A DNA stretch of 64,000 nucleotides from Armillaria gallica (lineage: Eukaryota; Basidiomycota; Agaricomycetes; Agaricales; Physalacriaceae). Positions within the stretch are counted from its first letter, which is position 1; each line of letters opens with the position of its first letter. The notes beneath the pieces were generated by a model, which saw only the letters and a program-made list of their open reading frames with translations, was not told where the DNA came from and ran no database searches. Both the position numbers and the translations under genes were made by a program. This document shows positions 12,685 to 24,479 of the stretch, piece by piece. The stretch covers positions 3,193,001-3,257,000 of the forward strand of contig JBANDB010000007.1 of NCBI GenBank assembly GCA_037576215.1. The letters are read 5' to 3'.

Positions 12685-13539
12685 AATATTGGTCTGTATA
12701 TATGCATGAAATATGAGTTTGGCTGAATATTGTTAAATGTTGTGCATACACTATTTACTGAAGACAAGGGCTCAATATCAATCTGGTTCTCTGAACAAAA
12801 GATGGAAAAAAAAACCAGTGAATACCAAGCAGAGCTCAGACACAAAGACAATGATTGTAATAATTCATCACATGAGGCATACAGATAACAGTTAGATAAG
12901 AGTACAGCATAAATACTCCCAAGATCATGTCACCAAAGTTTTGATATTGCAAAAATAGTAACCAGAGTTTAAGTGGTGGTTATCCTATGTAGCAAGTGCC
13001 AAGGAAACAAATGAGAAGAGATAAGAAATGAACTTGTGTGATGCTTTAATGACAGTGATCTTGGCCTTCTTTTCAGAGACACACTTAGCAATGAGAGCAC
13101 TGAGAAAATGATTAGCCAATGAGAATGCTGAAGTAAGTCACTAGAAATAAAACACTCACTCATACTCAGGCTTCTGCTCCTTTTGGTGCTTCAATTTTCA
13201 GCACTTAACAAGGTGGAGGTGATGACAGTGCTGGGGACAGATGGGAGCAATGAGATGTTGGGTCTTTGGAGCCTTGGTGTAAGGTTTCCAGCTCTTCACT
13301 TTCTGATGAATAATGTACATGCAGACACCATCTTTCTTAGACAAGGTGAACAGGTTCTTTGCCCACTTAGTACCGAGGTACTTGGAGAGGGTGGTATTGT
13401 TAGCGATTTCTAATTTTGTGTCAGTACAAGCAGAAAGGTAAAAGGGGAAAAGTTTACACTGGCCTCTCCCTGCTTTGTGATGACCAAACTCAACACAGCA
13501 ATATTTGGCCCACTATGCATCCACAGACACACTTTTGCT
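12685..13539. other. No gene recognised; CpG-poor sequence 3' of the NLR gene
   Basis: Short frames on the minus strand near 12,970-13,440 look like remnants, with no motif that I can name. CpG is nearly absent. Confidence 0.35.
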
Positions 13540-14172
13540 TTCATTCACCTGTCAGACAACAATAGATGGAAATGGTAGCATCTGTTTGTTGTTTCCTCTA
13601 GTAACTGTAATCTGGCTGTCACTGGTGCCATTGTAAACTCACCTGAACCAGCTGATCTCTTGAGTTCCCTTCCCTTGGACATTAGATCTCACAGACACAC
13701 ACCTCCTTGCCAGTTCTCTCTGGAGTACAATTTACATGGAGTCTTTAGAAGCGCAACTTGGATAGTGAGACTACCACCTCTGGACAAGCAGTTATTGTTG
13801 ATGTTGGCATCAGCCACCATGTGTGAGTGCAGGCTAGGTTTAACAGACATGGCTGCTCAAGACATTTTGAACCAAAATGAGTCCCAAGTGACTCATAGCT
13901 CTGTTGTATGTAGACACTTATTAGTGTGTTATTCATTCTCAAGTGCTTACATGCTATTGATATAATCTTTAGTATGCATCATCAGCTCACCTATCTAGCA
14001 CACCTCCTACACTGTCAACTCAGCTCAGTGTAACCCTGTTGATGCTCATCACAACTTGGACTCTGCCATTGCATTCATGGGCTCAACAAACACTCTTTGG
14101 CTCTTGAGCTATAATCCTTCACCTAGATCAGGATGGCCACTTATACCATAGCTCAAGATGTCTACAACCCAT
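13540..14172 (+). repeat. Segmental duplication, copy 2, piece 1 (CpG-depleted)
   Basis: Matches about 3,000-3,610 of copy 1. In the aligned 480 bases or so I hand-count about 26 CpG in copy 1 and one in this piece, the differences being mainly TpG or CpA. The piece ends with CCAT at 14,169-14,172, the target duplication of the family B LTR. Confidence 0.85.
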
Positions 14173-14514
14173 TGTCATGCCTGCAGCATGTCTAAGGGTA
14201 TAATTTTGCAAAATCCCATACCTTACACATCAGCAATGCAAAAGCATAGCAAGCAGGCTGACAGTGCAAGTGACATGCGAAGAAGCAAGGTCACAGAGGT
14301 AGAAAGCTCTATGATAGAAAAAGAAGCAGCAGAATTAAAACATAAGGACTTTGTTGTGCACTGTACCTTACAGGCAGGTACAGTCATAAGGCTGAAGAGC
14401 GAGCTCGCTTGTGAAGCAATCTGTTTTGCAGTAGAGATTTGAGCCTCAGTGGGATGTGCTTGTATGTGGGCTGAGACTAATTTAGATAACTACACATCTG
14501 TAATATATGACATG

Positions 14515-16159
14515 TTGATGGGCCTTAGACTTCCATGGCAATGGCAACACCAACTCGGAATGAGATTGGGTAATTAATGTAGTAGCACGGAAATCAAGGC
14601 GATCATGTGTGTGAGTGGTTTGGGGCACCTCCATGCAGTAGATTAATTCCTCTATACACAAGTATACACTGTGACTTTAAGTCTGTGAAGTAGTACTGCT
14701 TGGTAGTTGAGTACTAGATGCTTTGGCTTTAAGCTGGTAGGGATCTTTCGAAATGAGAGAGAATGAAAATGGGTATGATGTGAATACCATGAATCCATGT
14801 GCGAAAATGTGAGATGAGGTTAGAAAATGTCACGTGATGGTAATCTGAGTGGGGTGAATGATGGAGAATAGACTAAATGGTTGGCAATAGTCTATGAGTG
14901 AGTGAGGCAATGAGAAAACAGAGTGAAGACTGCATGTGATGAGAGAAAACGTTGAACAAGGTGCTGGGGTAGAATGGTGAGAGAAAACATGGAACTACAA
15001 AAACTGGTGATGATACTGGTCCTATACAATGCGAGGGTGCTGAGTTGATGTTGAAACTGGTCTGGTACTGAAATGATCCTATCCTATGTCAAACTAACCT
15101 TCAAGTCCACTTGAGGGACTGATACTATATGAAAACTAGCTGAAACTGATCCTAAGTCTGCTCTGAGACTCCCCAAGTGGGCAATGATAACAGTGGTGAA
15201 AGGAAAACTATAAAAACTCCAATGGTGTGAAAGTGAAATGATGACAGCCTATAAAAGATAACGGGGGCAAGGTATGGTGCAGCGGTCACATATTGGCACA
15301 ATATGAGCATGCACCAATAGTGTTAAGAGTAAAGAGTGTGTAGCAAAGGACTCTTCACAGTTAAAAACCGTGGAATAACTCTGGTGAGCTCAAGAGTCAA
15401 TGTGCAATCGAGAATATGCTGGGGTAAACAGTATATTGCTGTTGAACGGTGAATAGACATGGTTTACTGGCGATAGACTAGTGCATGACAATAATTGACG
15501 TAGTCTGGGTCAACTAGAGATGAACTGTCTTTAACTATGTTTTCTAGCTAGTTTTTATACTACAAGTATGAATTTATAAATAGTGTAGATATGTGAGACT
15601 TAGTAAGGCTGTAAGGCCTTGGCTTTGTAAAAATCATAGGAAACATATGGTCCTTGGTCTTCTAAAATAACAGCAACTTGTTGATGTTGCCATGTATGGA
15701 TGCAAACCATATGGGGTCATTGAGTGATGCATGGATCGTTAGATGCTGTTTAGCTGTGGATTACTGAGTGATAGTTGCCATACTGAGGAGTACACATGGG
15801 GTAACATTTTCTTGAGGCCTTGGTGAAGTAACAGCCTTAGTAAACATGGTCTGTCATTGCCATAGCTGGGAGGGTACTCGTGCCAATCATGTCAATTAGA
15901 TGCTTCTGAGTGATGCGTCAATTCTGTATTGGGATGATTGTTGATTGAAGGTGCCTTGCTGTGATGAAGTACAGCAATTATGATGTGTGGCAAGATGGGA
16001 TGGATAACAAAGCATGTAAGGAGTGGTTGCTGTAGGATGAAAGTGGTATCAGTGGGTGTGCAATCATTGGTTTGCTGAGAGGCCATTGAAGGGACAGTAG
16101 CATTAATTAGCAGGGAAAATCCATGAATTCTGAGTGTACAGAGCCTGGAGGCTCATCAA
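14515..16159 (-). mobile_element. Solo LTR, family A (subfamily A2), reversed
   Basis: In minus orientation the sequence runs from TTGATGAGCCTCC to GGCCCATCAA, matching the termini of the family A LTRs at 33,185 and 59,526. CATG flanks it on both sides (14,511-14,514 and 16,160-16,163), probably the 4-bp target duplication. It resembles the outer reversed LTR at 59,407/61,394 in its middle part rather than the 20-bp-repeat subfamily A1, so two subfamilies exist. It contains no genes. Confidence 0.75.
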
Positions 16160-16300
16160 CATGGTCCCTGGAGGTCTGGAGAAATGATATCATGCATGGG
16201 GGTAATCAAGAGAACCCTGGGAATGGTCTAGAAACAGGCTTCGGCCAATGGGAATAGTGAGTGGGCTTGAAATTCGAAGCATTCCTTGGTTACCAAGTCT

Positions 16301-16836
16301 AGAATATGACACTGTCACCTTCGGAGCAGACTCAAAAGCCAAATATAAAGCATAATTGGTGATCAAGGATTAAGCAGCTATTGAATACAGGTTCACAAGC
16401 AACTATGCTGCTAGGGTGAGCAATGTTAACATTGCTTAGCTCTTTGAGGATACTAAAAGGAGAACCAAGCAGCACTCTGCCAAGAGTGTTGTGCCAGTTT
16501 GGATAGAGGATTATTGGCTGACAAAGAATTGACTTACTAAAAAACCATTTGTAATAATCAATTGTCCACTAGAATATGACACTGTCACCTTTGGAGCAGA
16601 CTCAAAAGCCAAATATGAAGCATAATTGGTGATCAAGGATTAAGCAGCTATTGAGTACAGGTCCACGAGCTACTCTGCTGCTAAGGCAAGGGATGTTGAT
16701 ATTGCTTAGCTCTTTGAGGATATTAAAAGGAGGACCAAGCAGCACTCTGCCAAGAGTGTTGTGCCAGTTTGGATAAAGGATTATCAGCTGACAAAGAATT
16801 AACTTACTAAAGACCATTTGTAATAATCAATTGCTG
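16301..16836 (+). repeat. Two-copy direct repeat (270 bp) upstream of the LTR-B TATA-like box
   Basis: AGAATATGACACTGTCACCT starts at 16,301 and again at 16,571, and the two units stay alignable to about 16,836. They lie just before the TATA-like sequence at 16,841, the position of U3 enhancer repeats in many LTRs. Confidence 0.85.
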
Positions 16837-16840
16837 GTAG

Positions 16841-16850
16841 TATAAATAGA
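16841..16850 (+). promoter_or_regulatory. TATA-like box of LTR family B
   Basis: TATAAATAGA lies in the LTR downstream of the 270-bp repeats. The reversed family B copy has a corresponding TATA-like run near 47,205. Promoter function is inferred from position only. Confidence 0.4.
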
Positions 16851-17707
16851 GTAGAATTTCATGTATTAAAGCAAGCGGCCTACCTCCCACATATAGCAAT
16901 AAAGTTTCAGTTTGAATCTGGACTTGTTGTAATGCATAAGAGTTAGTATCTTTGAGCCTCAGCTAGAACACAAGTTTAGCAAGCTCACAGAGAAATAGAA
17001 CAAGAGAAACATTTTGGATAAAAAATTCAGTTTACTTGAGATAAGAAAGAGATTTGGAGGCAGTGATGCTGCACCAGTCTTAAGAGTTTGCTGGATTCCA
17101 TCTGAAAGAGAGATCTGTTCCTTTTCTGGTTCAGTGTAAGAGAGAATTCATGTTGTGCCAGCCTCTGTGTAGGTCTTGAGTAGTTTGCAAGGGAATCAGC
17201 CAGATTGAGCTGTTCTAGCAGTTGCATAAAGTGTGACAGGTGTGTGCAGTTGGACCTTGCAGCACTGTTGTTAGGGTGAGTGCACTGTGTGTGAGGACTT
17301 GCAGAGACAGTTTTTGAGAGTATTGTGACCTTATTAGGAGTGCCAAGAGCCTCTATTGTGACGAGTTTGGGAGGCAGGTTTAGCAACTAAGAGAAAGGCA
17401 GTGTCATGCGCAGATTAGATCTAGTGGCAGGTCATACTTAGTAAGCTGACTGACCAGACTTGGTCATTTTGTGGATCTGCATATCCATGTGTTTCTGCTA
17501 TTGAAATATCCTTTGCCTTCAGGGTTGCATAGTTCATCATGCTCTCTTGTAAAAGCTTTGAGGAAATAGAGAATTTGAGAAAGACTTGAGAATTATACAT
17601 TGCTATGTACTTCATTCTAGTGAGCTCACTGAGATATATTGAGATACCATCAGCATGCAATTGGAATTAAATTCCTTGCTCCCCTCTGCACTTAAGAAGA
17701 TTGTGTG

Positions 17708-17980
17708 TGGAGGGCCTGGTGGTCAACTGGTCCTGGGTCCACACAAGCTCGTGGGTTCAATTCCCAGTATGACAAATTAGGAGGTTTAGTGGGTATTACA
17801 TAAGTCAAGTCCCACACTGTTTGGCACTTGCTGTTCATGTGTAAATGCATTCCTACCTGGTTCCTCCCTGCTCCTTGGTTTTCAATCCCATGAGAAAAGG
17901 GAGTAGTTGGCTGCATGTTGGAAGCGACTGTGTCGCCGGACTGCCTCTGCAATAGTCTCCACCAAAAAAAAAAAAAAAAA
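17708..17980 (+). mobile_element. tRNA-derived SINE with poly-A tail and 11-bp target duplication
   Basis: The head carries an A-box-like TGGTCAACTGG (17,720-17,730) and a B box GGTTCAATTCC (17,754-17,764), as in a pol III tRNA promoter. The 3' end is a run of about 18 A. The flanks are AAGATTGTGTG at 17,697-17,707 and 17,981-17,991, a perfect 11-bp duplication typical of LINE-mediated insertion. The element interrupts the family B LTR: the reversed LTR copy near 46,140-46,200 lacks it. The acceptor stem does not pair, so it is not a functional tRNA. Confidence 0.85.
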
Positions 17981-18080
17981 AAGATTGTGTGCGAGTGTGT
18001 TTAGTGAGATTGAGTGTAGGTTTAGTGTGTTCACACTAGGCCATGCTTAGTTTCATTGGTGCCCATCACCAGCCTTGTCA

Positions 18081-19516
18081 CCATATGAAATAGCATCTCA
18101 TTTATCATGAGTGCCTCATTGGTCTACTGGCATATTTTTATTGTCTCATTTTTAGGTGGTTTTTTCCTTGTCTTATTAGAGTTCCTCCTCCAGTTAGCTT
18201 TCATCTTCATGTTCTTATCACATCTATGATATCAGATAATACCTGCCTATATGCTTGATTCCAGATCTCATCATTTTCTGTGTGCAAAGAAGATTGGACT
18301 CCAGGAGACTTAGAATTGCAGAAGGTGCATTCTTTTTTTATACACACCACATTTTCTCACTGATTAAGCCATGCCATTCAGCATGCTTGACTCATATATG
18401 TGTTATGAATGTGTGCTTCAAAAATCAACATTATCTGTTAGTACACTAGAAGGCAAACCCTGAATGTCTGGGATGATGACTTGGACCAATGGATCTTCCT
18501 TGATGGCCCACTTCATGGCGATGTCTGCATCACAGTCATCCCTGTTCGCTTTTGCATTTCAAAATTTCCCTAACACTGTGATATTCTTCCTCACCACCCC
18601 TCTTCTTCATTTCTGGTTTTCATCTCACCTTATGTGTTATGGGCTCAAGGCATCTTTTGAATGCTTTCAACCTTGTCTACTCATCAAGTAATAGCACTTT
18701 TCCATCTCTCCTTTCTTTGCTACCTGCCAGTCTGCTTTGGCATCTTCAAAATCATTATCATATGGAATTTTAGAGGGCTGTCAGCTTTGACTGATGACAC
18801 TGTCATTTTGTCACCAGACTTCAGGACCCATCTAAGCTGTGATACTCAGGGCTGGATTGGTCTTTTCTTAGCACCTAAGAAGTGGGACATTGAGCTTACA
18901 AGAGACAGTTGTCATAGTCCCACTCAAAAACCATATATGATGGCTTGGGAAAGGAGATATGGCACAGTATATCTTTGTGGACTATTGGGTGATGTGACCA
19001 GTACACTTGCATCCATGTAAGATAATTCAATGGTTCTTCTGTGCAAATGAGCTTACATGTCTTTTTGCTACCAGATATTCTGCATCTATACTATGTTATT
19101 TTTGATGACACATTTGAATATGTTATCCTCAAAGGAAACAATCTATCAGTCATCTGTTATGGTAGTTTGCTGAAGGTGTAAAGCTAGCACTTAGAGTAAC
19201 TTCCTATTTGTATCAAAAGTATTGATTTACAGCAAATTTTTCTTCTACACTGCTGGTACATAAATTACTCTTGAAGACATTACAGAATACAGCTTGTCCT
19301 TCACCACTGCTGTCATTCAAGAGCTAATTGCTATATTGATTTCAAGCATAGATCTGCAAAAAAATGAGTGTACTATGACTAATGCCTTTGTAATCTTGGA
19401 TGTTAGGCTTCAAACCCACTGGACAGCAGCATACCATTTCACTGCACATTTATACCAAGGGAGTTTGCAATCAGATAATCAATGGTGAGCAGGTTAGAAA
19501 GGACAAGGCTGTGGCC
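18081..19516 (+). repeat. Segmental duplication, copy 2, piece 2 (CpG-depleted)
   Basis: Matches about 3,600-3,950 and then 4,810-5,670 of copy 1, skipping the 0.85 kb that only copy 1 has. The right edge is the KDZ element at 19,517. Confidence 0.8.
18661..19020 (+). pseudogene. Crinkler-like nuclease-type domain relic (copy 2)
   Basis: The counterpart of the relic at 4,831-5,560. It keeps VILSPDFRTHLSCDTQG and FLAPKKWDIELTRD, which shows the residues missing from copy 1, but has lost the expected R-I-D core (it reads WIG) and the rest of the gene. It is CpG-depleted and not functional. Confidence 0.4.
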
Positions 19517-19661
19517 TGACCAACTTTTCTTAAGACAGATGAATAAAATCATTTTAAGATAAGTTGAAATAATATTGTCTTAAGTAGAGTATAAGATGTA
19601 CTTTATATGTTGTATCTATTCTGCTTGACATCACCATCTTAAGATGTCTTAAGTCCTCCCA

Positions 19662-19887
19662 TGTAAGGGATATGGATTGCCTTTGGATCAGTAACTACAT
19701 CATTCTTTTCTTTTGCTTACTTATCCCTTGTGGCAAGCTATGCATGCATCAATTTCGGACTTTTTCTCACTTAATCTTTTACTTCTACCATGCTTTTGTG
19801 TCTTTGATCTAGCTTTCTTCTGGCAATATATACCTGACTCATACTCATTTCTGGGTTGAAAACCCATCGCCTGGCAGAACCTTTACA
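19662..19887 (+). repeat. 5' LTR of the gag-only element
   Basis: 226 bp, TG...CA ends. Differs from the 3' LTR at scattered sites, mostly transitions. Confidence 0.9.
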
Positions 19888-20953
19888 TCTTTTTAAGTAT
19901 CTCAAATTTGTATTGTTGCCAGCTAACTTTTCTAGGCTTTTTTCATGCTCACTGGCACCTCTATAGCATTGACTATGCTATGTCTACTCATCTGATACTT
20001 TTTTGATGCATCATGCTACTTTACCAGAACCTCAATCAGCCTCAGCCTTCACAGTGTAAGGCTGGGAAACTAGATGTAAACCAAAGATATGTTTCCTGGT
20101 GAATTCTTTTGAATGCAAGGAGGGCTTCAATGATTCTGACAGATGTATATTGGATTTATTGAAATAAATGAAACAGTTATTGTGATTTAATGATTAGGAA
20201 GATGTTAGACAATGGTTTCCAGATACTGAATTGTATATAAAACTCCTGGTGATAGAGCCCTAGGTGGTGCTAGGCAGCAGCTATGCTTAGAGGGTAAATG
20301 CAAAATGTATTGGTTGGCCTGCCTAAAGATGGGGGGGAAAAAGTCCTCCCTTTGTATCTAATTTACAGCTGCTTATATACTACTAGAGAACAATGAGTTT
20401 CCATACTTGGGGAACAATAGGTAGGAACAATGGGAGTACAGAACAATGAGATCAGATGATAGAACAATGGAATCACAGAACAATAGAACAATAGGAGAGG
20501 ACAATGATCAATATTTGATGATCAAAAGATCATGATGAGACACTTTAGCTACATGAATCCAGATTCTTATTGTGATCTGATGCTGAGATCCTGGATAGGG
20601 GTCTGGAGAGGATGTTCTCTTTTTCCTGTATGCTGTCTTGAAGCATAGCAAAATGTAAGATAGAGCTCATATTGGTGCACAGCCTGTACTGGATGTGCAC
20701 AACGGCTACTTTAACACTCACCTCTGAGTATCCTATGCTTTTTTTTTCGACTCTACTGCACTTGTTCACTCTCTGAACACAAGCACAACTCTACTGAAAC
20801 CTTTACTGGTGACCATCTCTAAGATCTATGGACCCTGGAGCCACTGCTATGCATATGATGTCTTCAGTGGGGCATCATACTGCTTCTACTGCTACCCACT
20901 CATCATACCCACTGATTGCACCATCCCAAGCCTGATTTCAGCATGTATCACCT

Positions 20954-23900
20954 ATGTCTCAATATAGTGTGTATCAGAGCTACCTCGATGCATCTGATAA
21001 GGAGATAATGGAGGAATTGGCCCGATGTTGCCAATGTCATGAGGGGGAGGCTCCTGGTGAGTTCTCTCAACCCTCTCTTGCACCTGTATGCTCTCAAAGC
21101 AATCTAGGTGCTTGTACCACACCCTTTCCATCCACAGCTCAATCTACAGCTGCCCTAAGTCATGCTGGCTCATGGGCAAATGCCCCACCATCCCATGTAG
21201 TAAACTTATCACAATTGCGCTTGTCTCCAGGGCCTTCACCTGCCCTTTCTATCTCATCTGAGGCTCGTACCTCAACTTTACCACTTATGGCTCACCACGC
21301 AACTGCCTGGAGCTACCATGGCTTATGGGCATCTGCTCCTCTACCTTGCAAAGAGATTTACTCCCCACCACCATCACTTCCCTTGTTGGCACCAGCTTGC
21401 ATGCCATCCGCATCACAAGCTGCTCCATCTCCATTTGAGTATGTGGTACACTCATTGCCGTCACCTCTCACTTCATCTCTGCATGTCAAGCCCACCTTGC
21501 TTGATCATGGGGAGCTTGTTTCTCCTTCACAATGCTCTCATCCTGTCTCTCAGGATGTACCCCTTGATACATCATATGTACCGTCATCTAAGATACCTCA
21601 TAGCACTGTTGTAGATATTCCTCAGGATTATTCTAGTAGTATTTTGAATAGAATAAATTCTTCTCTGTCTATTCAAGTTCAGTATAATAGTGACACAAAA
21701 TCAGAGAATTCTTCTCATGATTTAAGTGATTTTGATAATGATTTGAAGGCTGCTATCACAACCTTAGGTCTTCCTCAACAACCTGGGGAATCAGATGTTG
21801 TATTCTATTGACATCATGACACCCATGCATGCTTAACTTTGGGAGATCCACTTGTTCAAGATGTGGTATCATCTCCAATTACAAAATGTGAGGGTATTTC
21901 TTTGCATTCTGCTCATTTCAACAGGGGGAAGGCCATGAATATACCTCTGAATGGCAGTTCAACAGACAATGGTCCTGTCAAGCATCTTCAGTCTGCTTCT
22001 ATTAAGTATGAACTCAAGTCCTCTGTTTATAAACCTAAAAGGATCTCCCCTTGAGGTTCAATGGAAGCAAAATTCCAATCAATTAGAACATCGGCACCTA
22101 TTCAATTTGAAGAAGGTACACCATTGAAGAAGTCAAAATCTCCTGCACTACCACAAGGGGAGTCTTCACGTCAACAGGCTTCTGCTGCACAAGACTTCAA
22201 AGATCATTGCCTTGATAATTCATTGCGAGATCAGATGAAGGCAAAATCATTCCTAAGTCATGCTCCTAGGAGTTTTGACTCTGATAGCTGCCATTCAGCA
22301 TTGCAGCAGGACACTTTGGGCAGGCCCTATCATTCACCTTCTTTGGCTCCATTCCAACATGTCCAACATCCCTCGGAACACCCAATTTTTAATGACAAGG
22401 AGATATTTGAGTATCATCCTGTGTCTTAGAGCAAGACTGATGTCATGCTTACTATTTTCCAACATTTTGAACATCTTGTAGCTTGAAATCTCCTTACTCT
22501 GCAACTTGGACTTGATTCTAATGTCCAAAAGATGTCTTTGCAAAGTATTCTGCCTCCTCACAAGTTCCATGGGGATCCAGATATCATTGAATTTGATAAC
22601 TGGCTCTTCTCAGTCATCTGTTGGATGAAGATTGCCAATATATGTGGCCCTATCTATCACATGGACAGCTCAGGTACTCAACAAGTATCTGACATTGATG
22701 TGCAACATACAAACATGCTCACAACATTTTTAGATGCCAATGCACACACCTGGTACAACAATTCCATTGAAGATTGCAATGGAAATGTTGAAGATGACTT
22801 TCCAACCTTTATGCAAGTCATCAATGGTCTCTTTCGATGATTCATTCATGAATCCTCACTTTATGATGTCATGCAACACTTTAAGAGTGTTACCTATGCA
22901 TCAGCTGGTGGTGTGTGCCAATTATTCACTGACCTTACATGTTTTGTGAACATAATGCCTTCTCTACCTGATGTCTATTCATTTAGGCATCAGTTACTTA
23001 TTTCTTTACCCATGAGAATCCGTTGTGAGATTACTCATGAGGGTATCACAGCAGAAGCTTCAATGGTTGATCAAATTATGCAGCAAGCTCTAATCATTGA
23101 GTGAGGGTCAAAAGCGGAATAGTATTATTCTCTGCAACACTCCCACTATAATCAGGCCTTGAAAGATCAACATGTGACAGCAGAAACTTGGTCTGAATAC
23201 TCCAGTGGGACTCAGGACTCAGCAAGCGATCATGAAAGTGATTGCTCAACAGGTACATCAAGTTCTACTAACCCCATGAATTCCGACACTGGGGATACCA
23301 TCAAAAATGGTGCTGATACTCAGGACTCTGCGAATTCTGAAGATTCTGATGATTCAAAGAGTACCCCAGGTGTTTCTCGACCACATGGTGTTTCTTCCAA
23401 TGCCTAACTGTGATCATGGCTTTATGGTTCTTCTGGGAATTCAAAAAACCCAAATTATTCTCATATTTCTCACTGATCTCTCCATGCAGATTGCACCTAT
23501 GGCTGCAATCTCCAGGACTTAATGCTGACACTTTAAGAATACCCTGCATACTCATGCCTACAATGCCCTGAACAACTTTGCATGGTGTGTCCATCATTTT
23601 GATCTCCCTTATGATATCTCTGTGTTCCAGGATGATTCCACTCCTCGGATCTATTGGAGGCTCCCATTGAATGGGATTTAATTCTGAACCTCAAAGCACA
23701 TCACAGACATTTCCTCAATTACTCAATTAATCAGGAGGCCGTGAGCAAGTCTAATAGGGGCCATCAGCACCCTGATTGTATTGATTACAGGCCTGAAACC
23801 TCTTTGCCTGTGACTGGAGATGCAGACATACCTAAGGCTGAAGATGGTAATGCTTCTAATGCAGTTCCATCTATCCCACACTCATTGATTGCTTCTACAG

Positions 23901-23968
23901 CTTCCCCATCAACCAAGGCCTATATCAGCGATGACCATTCCTTTCAGAGGTTCGACCCCAAACATTGA
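20954..23968 (+). pseudogene. Decayed gag gene of the TR-GAG-like element
   Basis: A Pro/Ser-rich N-terminal frame (20,954-21,811, 285 residues) is followed by broken frames. The core at 22,532-23,104 reads LPPHKFHGDPDIIEFDNWL, then a stretch with FLDANAHTWY and, after a stop, a Leu-rich part ending LISLPMRIRCEI. This is the layout of an LTR-retrotransposon capsid (gag) domain. The tail (23,159-23,407) is Ser/Asp-rich. No CCHC zinc knuckle was recognised. In-frame stops at several points, including TGA after NGLFR, show it is not translated as one protein. An (ACT/CTA)n microsatellite lies near 24,049-24,067. Confidence 0.65.
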
Positions 23969-24112
23969 TGGCAAAGTCAACAAGCTTGATTAACAAGACA
24001 ATTTCAGTCTCTTATTGTATTTTCATAGAGATCGTTGCTAGTGTGACACCTACTACTACTACTACTACCATTGTCAAGATTGATTCTCTATGCCCAATCT
24101 CAAGGGGGAGGG

Positions 24113-24338
24113 TGTAAGGAATATGGATTGTCTTCGGACTGGTAACTACATCATTCTTTTCTTTTGCTTACTTATCCCTTGCGGAAAGCTACACATGCAC
24201 CAATTTCAGACTTTTCCTCACTTAATCTTTTACTTCTACCATGCTTTTATGTCTTTGACCTAGCTTTCTTCTGGCAATATATGTCTGACTCGTACTCATT
24301 TCTGGGTTGAAGACCCATTGCCTGGCAGAACCTTTACA
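24113..24338 (+). repeat. 3' LTR of the gag-only element
   Basis: 226 bp, preceded by the polypurine tract and followed by TCCTA. Confidence 0.9.
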
Positions 24339-24479
24339 TCCTATCTAAGATGAACATGGCATCTTAAACTGTCCCTGCTAAGTCAACTTAAGATGGTCAA
24401 CTTAAGATATCATGGAAATCAACATACTTTATCATGTCTCCTCCTGTTTACCAGCACTGTCTAGAACCTGCTCATTAGA

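Larger units (their letters stand above)
14173..18080 (+). mobile_element. Solo LTR, family B, forward, with nested insertions
   Basis: Begins TGTCATGCC and ends CTTGTCA, flanked by CCAT at 14,169-14,172 and 18,081-18,084, a 4-bp target duplication exactly where the duplicated segment is interrupted. It contains a reversed family A LTR (14,515-16,159) and a SINE (17,708-17,980); without them it is about 2.0 kb. A related, reversed copy lies at 46,072-47,336. No gag or pol is present, so it is a solo LTR or a non-coding derivative. Confidence 0.7.
19662..24338 (+). mobile_element. Gag-only (TR-GAG-like) LTR retrotransposon
   Basis: Two 226-bp direct LTRs (19,662-19,887 and 24,113-24,338) run from TGTAAGG to CTTTACA. 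The target duplication is TCCCA (19,657-19,661) and TCCTA (24,339-24,343), one transition apart. A polypurine tract CAAGGGGGAGGG lies directly before the 3' LTR. The 4.2-kb interior has gag-like frames only; no protease, reverse transcriptase or integrase motif is seen. It must have been mobilised in trans. Confidence 0.85.
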
